Assembly: GCA_025356715.1 (NCBI GenBank)
Contig: JANXRU010000152.1
Span: 1-16,570 of the forward strand
DNA from: Bacteroidota bacterium
GTDB lineage: Bacteria > Bacteroidota > Bacteroidia > B-17B0 > B-17BO
Direction of reading: 5' to 3'
DNA: 16,570 nt
Shown: piece after piece, positions 7,068 to 13,471 of the stretch
Layout of the letters: each line of letters opens with the position of its first letter
Numbering within the stretch: position 1 is the first letter of the stretch
Program-made: the position numbers and the translations under genes
The notes under the pieces: model-generated
Told to the model about the DNA's origin: nothing
The model's database searches: none
Seen by the model: the letters and a program-made list of their open reading frames with translations, nothing else

Positions 7068-7565
7068 TTGAAAACGCATTTTTTAGATATAACCAGCGAG
7101 GAACATTTCGACTTTGATGTGTTTTCTATCACCTGCACAGAAAGCGTTTATAGGGTAATTAGCGACATTAATCAACAGTTGAATATTGATTTACAACTGG
7201 TTGAATTGTTGGATTATAGACATGCCGAGGGCGAGGAATTTTATTTTCCCGTTTATAGTTTTAGACATGAAGAGTTAAATATTGAATTTAATTTATTAGC
7301 AAATGAAACTACTTTACAGCCAAATCACATAAAAACGACTGAAGATACATTTGATTTATTTGCTGGTGATGTAGAACAAACTACTAAATTATTGCCAGAA
7401 TTAGAAAATGCAGATTTTTTACTATTAGTAAAAGGGGATAATCGAGTCCATTATAATCATACTATTTTAAAGGAATTGCAAGGCATTCCTTTGTTTATCA
7501 TTGTTAGAGAAATTTTTATGGAAGACTTAAAAGATAAAAAATCGCGCAGTGGCTTGTTGTTTTAA
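7068..7565 (+). CDS. IPExxxVDY-like family protein (TTG start)
   Basis: A 165-residue cytoplasmic protein with no signal peptide or membrane segment. Its layout resembles the Bacteroidota family named IPExxxVDY: an N-terminal acidic segment (EEHFDFDVFSITC), a helix with the IxxxINQQLNIDLQL pattern (about 31-45), a short beta meander (FYFPVYSFRHEELNIEFNLLAN), then LLPELENADFLLLVKGD (108-124) where the family has IPExxxVDYFLKI. Here the motif is degenerate (LPE...ADF). The function of that family is not known to me. The frame is closed by TAA at 7029-7031, and no ATG or GTG start lies between it and the conserved part, so TTG at 7068 is the best start. It ends 2 nt from the convergent UPF0316 gene. 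Confidence 0.68.
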   Translation: MKTHFLDITSEEHFDFDVFSITCTESVYRVISDINQQLNIDLQLVELLDYRHAEGEEFYFPVYSFRHEELNIEFNLLANETTLQPNHIKTTEDTFDLFAGDVEQTTKLLPELENADFLLLVKGDNRVHYNHTILKELQGIPLFIIVREIFMEDLKDKKSRSGLLF

Positions 7566-7567
7566 AC

Positions 7568-8143
7568 TTATTTCTGAACATTAATTGCAAATAATCGTTT
7601 TATCGCACTAGGATTTCCTTTCTCTGAAAATACGCCATGTTCTGAACCTTTTACATCTTCAATTGAATAAAAGGCATTTGGTGCATGTGTTTCAATGAGT
7701 GATAACACGTCTTTTTTATCGGAACGTTTCACAATAGTAAATATCAATTTTACTGGACCCATAGCGCCTTTCCCATCAACAATTGTAATACCCTGATGAT
7801 TGTTTTTTAAAGCTTCTGTTAGCAAATCAATAGGTTCATTAGTAATAATCCGAATAATTTGTGTGCCAATTGCTAAGCGCTCTTCTATATACATCCCTAA
7901 ATAAGTGCCTGCACTAAAACCAGCAGCCCATGCTATGAAACAAGCGGCATTATCCAAATGACTAAAAACTTGGCGCATGGCTACTAACCAAATTAATACT
8001 TCAAAAAAACCAAGAATTGGCACTATCTTTTTTAAGCCTTTAGAAATAAAAATATGCCTGAGCGTAGCCATAGTTACATCGCCAAGTCTCGAAATGAAAA
8101 TGAGGATAGGTAATATAATCCAGCTGAAATAATCGAAAGCCAT
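7568..8143 (-). CDS. UPF0316 membrane protein (DUF5698-DUF2179)
   Basis: A 191-residue inner-membrane protein. The N-terminal half has three predicted hydrophobic helices (about 4-20, 39-55, 65-85) with the family pattern SRLGDVTMATLRHIFISKGLK (18-38) and a glycine-rich AAGFSAGTYLGMYIEERLAIG (72-92). The C-terminal half (about 93-180) is a soluble DUF2179 domain: IIRIITNEP, NHQGITIVDGKGAMGPVKLIFTIVKR, then DVLSLIETHAPNAFYSIEDV. DUF2179 occurs widely in YitT-type and UPF0316 proteins. The biochemical role is not known, and the name rests on family resemblance. Downstream it is convergent with the IPExxxVDY-like gene, with no terminator in the 2-nt gap. Confidence 0.85.
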   Translation of the reverse strand: MAFDYFSWIILPILIFISRLGDVTMATLRHIFISKGLKKIVPILGFFEVLIWLVAMRQVFSHLDNAACFIAWAAGFSAGTYLGMYIEERLAIGTQIIRIITNEPIDLLTEALKNNHQGITIVDGKGAMGPVKLIFTIVKRSDKKDVLSLIETHAPNAFYSIEDVKGSEHGVFSEKGNPSAIKRLFAINVQK

Positions 8144-8224
8144 ATTTTAATAAATAATGTGTTGTAAAATTAATGGTATTCAATTGGTAAATATTGCGTT
8201 ATAACATAAATTATGAATAACAGA

Positions 8225-8256
8225 TTGTTTAAATAAAGTATAGGTTATAAGATTTG
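8225..8256 (+). promoter_or_regulatory. Candidate promoter of the AsmA-family gene
   Basis: TTG at 8225-8227 lies 20 nt before TAAGATTTG (8248-8256), which resembles the Bacteroidota TTG-N17-23-TAnnTTTG promoter but has one extra base inside the -7 element. It ends 35 nt before the ATG at 8292. Confidence 0.35.
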
Positions 8257-8291
8257 TCTGTGAAATTTAGCTGACATTTAACTATTGTAAG

Positions 8292-10901
8292 ATGGAAGAG
8301 TTACAAAACATAGAAAATAAAAAAAAGTCATTTAGCATATGGCGTTTCATCAAGCGCCTGTTTTTAACTATAGTTATATCTTCTATATCTATTGTAACTA
8401 TTAGCATTTTGTTGGTTTTTGTATATGAAGACGATGTTAAAAATTTAATTATCAAAGAGCTTAATAAGCATTTAAATACTGAGGTTCACATTGATCCCAA
8501 AAACATTGATTTAACGATTTTAAAATCCTTCCCCCATTGCGCTATTGAGTTTAAAGACATCACCGCTTTGGATGCCAAAGAATTTAAAAGTAACGACACC
8601 TTATTATACGCCAAACGATTAGCTCTTGCTTTTAATATTAAAGATTTGTTTAATAAGAATTACACCATTAAACATATTATTTTAGAAGACGCATCATGTA
8701 ACCTAAAGGTTGATAAAAAAGGGAATGCTAACTATTTAGTGTGGAAATCAGATAGTATTTCTGATAATTCAAATGATAGTTTAAGATTTGCATTAGAAAA
8801 AATTAATTTAAGTCATGTAAAGTTGAGTTATAAAAATAGCCAACAAAAAATAAAATTAATTACAACGATTAACCAGCTTAATTTTAAAGGAGCATTTAAC
8901 AATACGGATTATGTATTAGCGAGTGATGGTAGTGCTTACATTGATTTATTTCAAATTGGTAAATTAAAATACATAAGCAATAAAAATATAAAATTAAATA
9001 TTGAATTAGATGTTAGTGGTGATTTATATAAAATAAAAAAAGCAGAAACTATCTTTAATTCAACGGGTTTAATTAGCTCGGGTGTCTTTGTTGTGAGGGA
9101 TAGTTTAGTTTCCTTAGACATTAATTTCCAAGGAAATAATTTAGATGTGGCATCTACCTTATCATTATTGCCCGAAAAATTTCAATCAAAAATTACTGAT
9201 TACGAAAGCGATGGTGTATTTTATGCCAATGGCGAAGCGCATTACAAGGCTGGTGATCCTTTAATGGTTAATGCTGAATTTGGTATAAAAAATGCAACTA
9301 TTTTATACAAACCAAAAAACACAACACTTTCTCATGTTAATTTAATTGGTAGTTTGGTTATTAACGAAAACCACAGTTCACTTAAATTGCAGCATATTTC
9401 AGCTAATTTAAATTCTAATTCTTTTTCGGGCGATGTAGAATTAACTAATTTTCAAGACCCTTATATTAAATTATCGGTTGCTGCTAAAACTAAATTAGAA
9501 GAACTGATTAGCTTTTATCCTATTGATACACTTGAAGCTATTAGCGGAAATATTGATGTAACGGCTAATATAGAAGGATTGGTGTCAGAATTACAAACAA
9601 ATGCATATAGCCCAAATATTAAGGCAAATGGAGAGGCCACACTTGCAAATATTAAAGCTAAGTTTAAGCAATCAGAAAATGAAATAAATATTCTAGAAGG
9701 AAAAGTAAGTTTAAATGAAAGACATTTAAATATTTTTGGGTTAAAACTAATTAAAGGAAACTCGGATATGATGCTTGTGGGTGAGATGCCTAATTTTTTA
9801 GGTTATTTATTTGATACAAAAACACCCTTGGCAATTAGTGCGAATATTAACAGTGAAAAAATTCAGTTAGAAGATTTTATTTTTGCTTCAAAAAAAAGTG
9901 GGTCTTCCGAAAGTATTCATATTCCTGATAATTTTGATTTCACTATAAATGTAAATGTGAATAATTTTTCATTTGCTAAATTTACGGCAGATCACATTAC
10001 AGGAATTGTTTTATTAAAAAATCAAAAAGTAGCACTCAAGGATTTGAAGTTAAATGCGACAGATGGAACCATTAAACTAAATGCCTTTGCTGATGCTAGT
10101 TCAGAAAATATAAAAATATCCGGAGACTGTGAATTACAAAAATTAAATATTCAGAAATTATTTTCACAACTAAATAATTTCGGACAAACCACTTTAGAAG
10201 ATAAACATCTACGTGGTTTTGTTACAGCTAATGTTGATTTTATAGGTACTTGGAATAAAAAATTGGAAGTGGATTTGAATTCAATAAACGCTACAAGCTC
10301 AATATTAATAGAGCGTGGCGAGTTAATAGGATTTAAGCCATTAGAGAGTTTGGCCAAACATATTGATGTAAACGAATTAAGGCATATAAAATTTTCGACT
10401 TTACAAAGCGCTATTGATATTAAAAATAAAGTGATTACCATTCCAAGAACATCTATTAAATCAACAGCTATCAATATGGAATTATGGGGCAAGCATGGTT
10501 TTGATAATGTGATTGATTATCACATCCAATTATTATTGAGCGAAATTTTATCAAAAAAACCACGACCAAATTCTGATTTTGATGAAGAATTATCTTTAGT
10601 AGAAAATGATCCTGAAAACCGACGCTCTGTATTTTTAGTCATGTCTGGGCCTATAGATAATCCAACAATTAAATATGATAGGAAAGGCGCTAAAGAAAAA
10701 ATTAAACAAGATTTAAAACAAGAAAAACAAACGCTTAAAAATATATTGAAAGAAGAATTTGGGTTTTTTAAAAAGGACAGTACTAAAGTTAAAGCGACAG
10801 AAAAAGCTAATCAAAATTTTAAAATCCAATTTGGTGATGATTCTAAAAAGAAAGAGAAGCCTTTAACGCCCAAGAAGAAAGAGGACGATGATGATTTTTA
10901 G
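8292..10901 (+). CDS. AsmA-family protein (membrane-anchored, periplasmic)
   Basis: An 869-residue protein. A short basic cytoplasmic start (residues 1-22) is followed by one membrane helix (about 23-45), then a large beta-rich periplasmic part. The block after the helix, ELNKHLNTEVHIDPKNIDLTILKSFPHCAIEFKDI, is the characteristic AsmA start. Long alternating strands follow (for example DGVFYANGEAHYKAGDPLMVNAEFGIKNATI). The AsmA-C-like region at about 590-800 contains GELIGFKPLESLAKHIDVNELRHIKFSTLQSAIDIKNKVITIPRTSI and a DYHIQLLLSEIL strand pair. AsmA-like proteins are proposed to form hydrophobic grooves that move phospholipid between membranes or limit outer-membrane protein insertion. Which of these applies here is unknown. 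The last 60 or so residues are a Lys/Glu-rich tail ending in KKKEDDDDF. It appears to be a single-gene unit. Confidence 0.88.
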   Translation: MEELQNIENKKKSFSIWRFIKRLFLTIVISSISIVTISILLVFVYEDDVKNLIIKELNKHLNTEVHIDPKNIDLTILKSFPHCAIEFKDITALDAKEFKSNDTLLYAKRLALAFNIKDLFNKNYTIKHIILEDASCNLKVDKKGNANYLVWKSDSISDNSNDSLRFALEKINLSHVKLSYKNSQQKIKLITTINQLNFKGAFNNTDYVLASDGSAYIDLFQIGKLKYISNKNIKLNIELDVSGDLYKIKKAETIFNSTGLISSGVFVVRDSLVSLDINFQGNNLDVASTLSLLPEKFQSKITDYESDGVFYANGEAHYKAGDPLMVNAEFGIKNATILYKPKNTTLSHVNLIGSLVINENHSSLKLQHISANLNSNSFSGDVELTNFQDPYIKLSVAAKTKLEELISFYPIDTLEAISGNIDVTANIEGLVSELQTNAYSPNIKANGEATLANIKAKFKQSENEINILEGKVSLNERHLNIFGLKLIKGNSDMMLVGEMPNFLGYLFDTKTPLAISANINSEKIQLEDFIFASKKSGSSESIHIPDNFDFTINVNVNNFSFAKFTADHITGIVLLKNQKVALKDLKLNATDGTIKLNAFADASSENIKISGDCELQKLNIQKLFSQLNNFGQTTLEDKHLRGFVTANVDFIGTWNKKLEVDLNSINATSSILIERGELIGFKPLESLAKHIDVNELRHIKFSTLQSAIDIKNKVITIPRTSIKSTAINMELWGKHGFDNVIDYHIQLLLSEILSKKPRPNSDFDEELSLVENDPENRRSVFLVMSGPIDNPTIKYDRKGAKEKIKQDLKQEKQTLKNILKEEFGFFKKDSTKVKATEKANQNFKIQFGDDSKKKEKPLTPKKKEDDDDF

Positions 10902-10923
10902 GTTGTTCTTGAGAGTTGTTTAA

Positions 10924-11058
10924 TTCAACACAGAGTTATGGAGTTTTGCGTATATCTGTGAACCTCTTGCTACAACTATCCGAATTGTTTGATAGGATAT
11001 GCTATTTGTTGTTATATAAACTCAGTGAACTCAATAATCTATTTTTCTCTGTGTTGAA
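10924..11058. repeat. 135-bp element with 12-bp inverted ends TTCAACACAGAG
   Basis: The perfect inverted termini are at 10924-10935 (TTCAACACAGAG) and 11047-11058 (CTCTGTGTTGAA). The inner right part, ACTCAGTGAACTCAATAATC (11019-11038), aligns with 1800-1819 and 1903-1922 in the hemH/dxr spacer, and the ends match that locus exactly. No ORF lies inside. It sits between the convergent AsmA and ABC-transporter genes, so it may also act as a termination region. MITE-like or REP-like nature is inference. Confidence 0.75.
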
Positions 11059-11112
11059 AAATATAAAACAATGAAAATTCAATAGAGAGATTCTTATACT
11101 ATTAACATAATA

Positions 11113-12930
11113 CTAACTCAACTCATATTGCATTTTACACAACTTATGATATAAACCAGCTTCGTTAGCTATTAACTCTTGGTGTGTGCCCATTTCAAGT
11201 ACTTCTCCTTTTTGTAAAACCACAATTTTATCTGCATTTCTAATAGTTGATAAGCGATGTGCGATGACAATGGATGTTCTGCCAATCATTAATTTATCTA
11301 AAGCTTCTTGTACTAAACGTTCACTTTCACTATCTAAACTACTGGTGGCTTCATCTAAAATTAAGATAGAAGGGTTTTTTAACACAGCACGAGCAATAGC
11401 CACACGTTGGCGTTGTCCACCTGATAATTGGATGCCTCTATCGCCAACTAAGGTTTCAAATTTATCGGGGAAGCTCATAATAAAATCATACGCATTGGCT
11501 TGTTTAGCAGCTTCCATAATTTCCGCGTCACTTGCCGCGGGCTTTCCATATAAAATATTTTCTCTGATAGTTCCTCCAAACAATAAAACATCTTGTGGTA
11601 CAATGGCCATCTGATCGCGGAGTTCCGTTAATTCATAATTGCTCGATAGTTTTCCATCAATAATATATTGTCCTGAATTTGGTTCATAGAAACGTAAAGC
11701 CATGGATGCTAACGTTGATTTACCGCTTCCGCTACTACCAACTAAAGCAATGGTTTGCCCAGCCTTAACGGTAAAAGAAATGTTTTTAAGAACTTGAAAA
11801 TCAGGACGGGTAGGGTAAGTGAATTGAATGTTTTTAAATTCGATATCACCTTTTAAACGGTGTTGATTCAAATTATTTTTATGAGATAAATTAATTTCTT
11901 CGTTAGTATCATCAATAATGTCAAACACTCTATCCGTTGCTCCTAAGGCACGTTGTATGGATGCGAATTGCTCTGGTAATCCACCTAATGAGCCTGCAAC
12001 AAAGATGGCTAACATCATAAATTTACCAAAATTTTCAGGAGTAAGTCCATGAGTATTGATAAGTAAAAGCATCTTAAATAAAATGAAAAAGATAGAACCG
12101 AAAATGCACATGATAATAAATGCGAAAAAAGCTCCGCGCATCACGCCATATTTAATTCCAAAGTTTCTGATGTCGGTTGTTACTTTTTCATATTTACTAA
12201 TTTCTAATTGTTCATTAGTAAAAGCCTTTACGCTTGTAATACCTGTTAATGCTTCAGAAACAATCACACTTGATTCGGAAATTTTATCTTGCAATGCTTT
12301 GGAATATTTTCTGATTCTTTTGCCATATAGGATAGCTACAAAGGTAATAGGAGGAATAATAGCTAAGAACCACTTCGCTACTTCCCAACCCGTAAAATGA
12401 ACTAATAAAATCATACCACCCAAGCCAACGATGGTTTGTCGAATAACTTCTGCTATACTTACCGTAAATGCCTCTGAAATAACATTAATGTCTGTTGCCA
12501 AACGACTACTTAAATCGGCCACTTGATTTTTTGAATAAAAACTCATAGGCATACGAACCAACTTTTTAAAAGTATCAGCTCTTAATCCTTTTAAAATATT
12601 TTCGGTAACGATTGAAAACGTGTATACTCTGCCAAATGAAACGGCTCCTTGCAGAACCAATAAAATAAATAAATCAAAGCCAGTACCTGTTACCATGTCG
12701 CTAAACACTCCAGAATCCATTGATGTTTGGCCTAAGTAACCAAACATTTTTCCGGCAACTATAGGGAAATATAAGCCAACTGCAGCAGTACCAGTTACAA
12801 AGAACATTCCCAAAATAAATATCCATTTACTTTTTCCTAGGTATTGAAATAAGCGAAACGATTTTTTGAAATTCTGGATAGACAGTTTTGCTTTCGGCAA
12901 ATCTTCTTTATCTTTTTCTTTTTTAGCCAT
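11113..12930 (-). CDS. ABC exporter, MsbA/ABCB-like half-transporter
   Basis: A 605-residue protein fusing a type I exporter membrane domain to an ATPase, expected to work as a homodimer in the inner membrane. After a charged N-terminus (1-20) come six predicted helices between about 35 and 315. These include the intracellular-loop segment FYSKNQVADLSSRLATDINVI (131-151) and a second around EALTGITSVKAFTNE. The ATPase is complete: Walker A GSSGSGKST (398-406), Q-loop Q446, signature LSGGQRQR (502-509), Walker B ILILDE (522-527, catalytic E527), D-loop SLD and switch H558. The family includes lipid A and lipid flippases and multidrug exporters, and sequence alone does not fix the substrate. 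Nothing next to it (AsmA-family gene, rpmH) names the cargo. It is transcribed divergently from rpmH. Confidence 0.92.
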   Translation of the reverse strand: MAKKEKDKEDLPKAKLSIQNFKKSFRLFQYLGKSKWIFILGMFFVTGTAAVGLYFPIVAGKMFGYLGQTSMDSGVFSDMVTGTGFDLFILLVLQGAVSFGRVYTFSIVTENILKGLRADTFKKLVRMPMSFYSKNQVADLSSRLATDINVISEAFTVSIAEVIRQTIVGLGGMILLVHFTGWEVAKWFLAIIPPITFVAILYGKRIRKYSKALQDKISESSVIVSEALTGITSVKAFTNEQLEISKYEKVTTDIRNFGIKYGVMRGAFFAFIIMCIFGSIFFILFKMLLLINTHGLTPENFGKFMMLAIFVAGSLGGLPEQFASIQRALGATDRVFDIIDDTNEEINLSHKNNLNQHRLKGDIEFKNIQFTYPTRPDFQVLKNISFTVKAGQTIALVGSSGSGKSTLASMALRFYEPNSGQYIIDGKLSSNYELTELRDQMAIVPQDVLLFGGTIRENILYGKPAASDAEIMEAAKQANAYDFIMSFPDKFETLVGDRGIQLSGGQRQRVAIARAVLKNPSILILDEATSSLDSESERLVQEALDKLMIGRTSIVIAHRLSTIRNADKIVVLQKGEVLEMGTHQELIANEAGLYHKLCKMQYELS

Positions 12931-12952
12931 TTAAATAATGTAATTTAGGGCG

Positions 12953-12979
12953 CAAATGTACTGTTTTAGCTTGGCTAAA
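12953..12979 (-). promoter_or_regulatory. Candidate -7 element and adjoining palindrome upstream of the ABC exporter
   Basis: On the minus strand TACATTTG (12953-12960) matches TAnnTTTG and lies 22 nt before the ATG. Just upstream of it is a short palindrome, TTTAGC-TTG-GCTAAA (12965-12979), in the spacer of the presumed promoter, where an operator could sit. No TTG -33 element is visible at the expected distance. The operator idea is inference. Confidence 0.4.
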
Positions 12980-13021
12980 TAGGGAATTTTAGGTTATTTT
13001 AAGATTAATTCAATAAAAAAT

Positions 13022-13051
13022 TTGCGACTTTCCAAAAAACCTATATCTTTG
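13022..13051 (+). promoter_or_regulatory. Promoter of rpmH (Bacteroidota housekeeping type)
   Basis: TTG at 13022-13024 and TATCTTTG at 13044-13051 are separated by 19 nt, a full match to the Bacteroidota TTG / TAnnTTTG promoter. Transcription should start around 13056-13059, giving a leader of about 38 nt before the rpmH ATG. Confidence 0.8.
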
Positions 13052-13094
13052 CAGTCCAAAATTAAAAATACATAACATTTAAATATTTAATACT

Positions 13095-13250
13095 ATGAAA
13101 CGTACCTTCCAACCATCGCAAAGAAAAAGAAGAAATAAACATGGATTCCGCGAACGTATGGCTTCTGCAAATGGACGTAGAGTTATTGCTGGTCGTCGTG
13201 CAAAAGGACGTAAGAAATTAACTGTTTCTTCAGAAAAAACTCATAAATAA
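13095..13250 (+). CDS. rpmH: 50S ribosomal protein L34
   Basis: The translation is a 51-residue basic protein starting [19 protein letters not shown], with the hallmark block [22 protein letters not shown], which is diagnostic of bacterial L34. L34 is a small Arg/Lys-rich component of the large ribosomal subunit that threads into 23S rRNA. The usual bacterial length is 44-52, so the gene is complete, with a few extra C-terminal residues (TVSSEKTHK). It is too short for common ORF length cut-offs and easily missed. In many bacteria rpmH sits next to rnpA and dnaA near the origin. Here it is flanked by an ABC exporter and a GH18 gene, so it does not mark an origin. Confidence 0.97.
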   Translation: MKRTFQPSQRKRRNKHGFRERMASANGRRVIAGRRAKGRKKLTVSSEKTHK

Positions 13251-13255
13251 TAGCT

Positions 13256-13279
13256 TACTAAAGCAATTTAGTGCCTTTT
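13256..13279 (+). terminator. First, short terminator-like hairpin after rpmH
   Basis: ACTAAA (13257-13262), loop GCAA, TTTAGT (13267-13272), then GCC and a T6 tract (13276-13281). The stem is only 6 bp and AT-rich, so it is weak on its own. The GNRA-type loop and T-tract fit termination. It lies 6 nt after the rpmH stop. Confidence 0.45.
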
Positions 13280-13284
13280 TTAAC

Positions 13285-13316
13285 AAAGCTACCTGTATAT
13301 ACAGGTGGCTTTTTTG
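13285..13316 (+). terminator. Main intrinsic terminator of rpmH
   Basis: AAAGCTACCTGTA pairs with TACAGGTGGCTTT across a two-base centre (13285-13312), with one U-G pair, and is followed by T-rich sequence. The core ACCTGTATATACAGGT (13291-13306) is a perfect 16-bp palindrome. It forms the second of two tandem hairpins after rpmH. Confidence 0.85.
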
Positions 13317-13317
13317 T

Positions 13318-13325
13318 TATATTTG
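13318..13325 (+). promoter_or_regulatory. Candidate -7 element for the GH18 gene
   Basis: TATATTTG matches TAnnTTTG and directly follows the rpmH terminator. No TTG is visible 17-23 nt upstream. If used, transcription would begin at about 13331, so the long palindrome 13325-13447 would form the mRNA leader. Confidence 0.4.
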
Positions 13326-13447
13326 GATATCTCGAAAAATTGCTTTTTTGTCGTTGAACCTCAAAATTAAAAGTCTCACAGACCAAAACGTCTGTTGTGT
13401 TTTTAATTTATCGATTGCCTAAAAAAAACTAATTTTTAGAGATACCC
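13325..13447 (+). repeat. 123-bp imperfect palindrome upstream of the GH18 gene
   Basis: Outer arms 13325-13341 and 13431-13447 are complementary at 15 of 17 positions (TATCTCGAAAAATT against AATTTTTAGAGATA). Inner arms at about 13364-13382 (AATTAAAAGTCTCACAGAC) and 13389-13407 (GTCTGTTGTGTTTTTAATT) pair imperfectly around the loop CAAAAC at 13383-13388. The segments between pair partly through T-rich/A-rich stretches. The structure ends 24 nt before the start codon. It could be an RNA leader structure or a small non-autonomous mobile element. Confidence 0.6.
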
Positions 13448-13471
13448 AATTACTAATATAAACGTAATTCT

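Noticed and set aside
8144..8291. Small gene or RNA in the UPF0316/AsmA spacer
   Set aside because: Only short AT-rich frames and no structured RNA pattern were seen; a possible promoter is the only signal.
10151..10492. Minus-strand open frame within the AsmA-family gene
   Set aside because: It lies inside a continuous conserved coding region and has no start context or domain.
11186..12400. Plus-strand open frames opposite the ABC exporter
   Set aside because: They are antisense to a full set of ABC motifs, and their compositions look like shadow translations.
13291..13306. Perfect 16-bp palindrome ACCTGTATATACAGGT as a regulator binding site
   Set aside because: It is the core of a hairpin followed by a T-tract right after rpmH, so termination explains it better.
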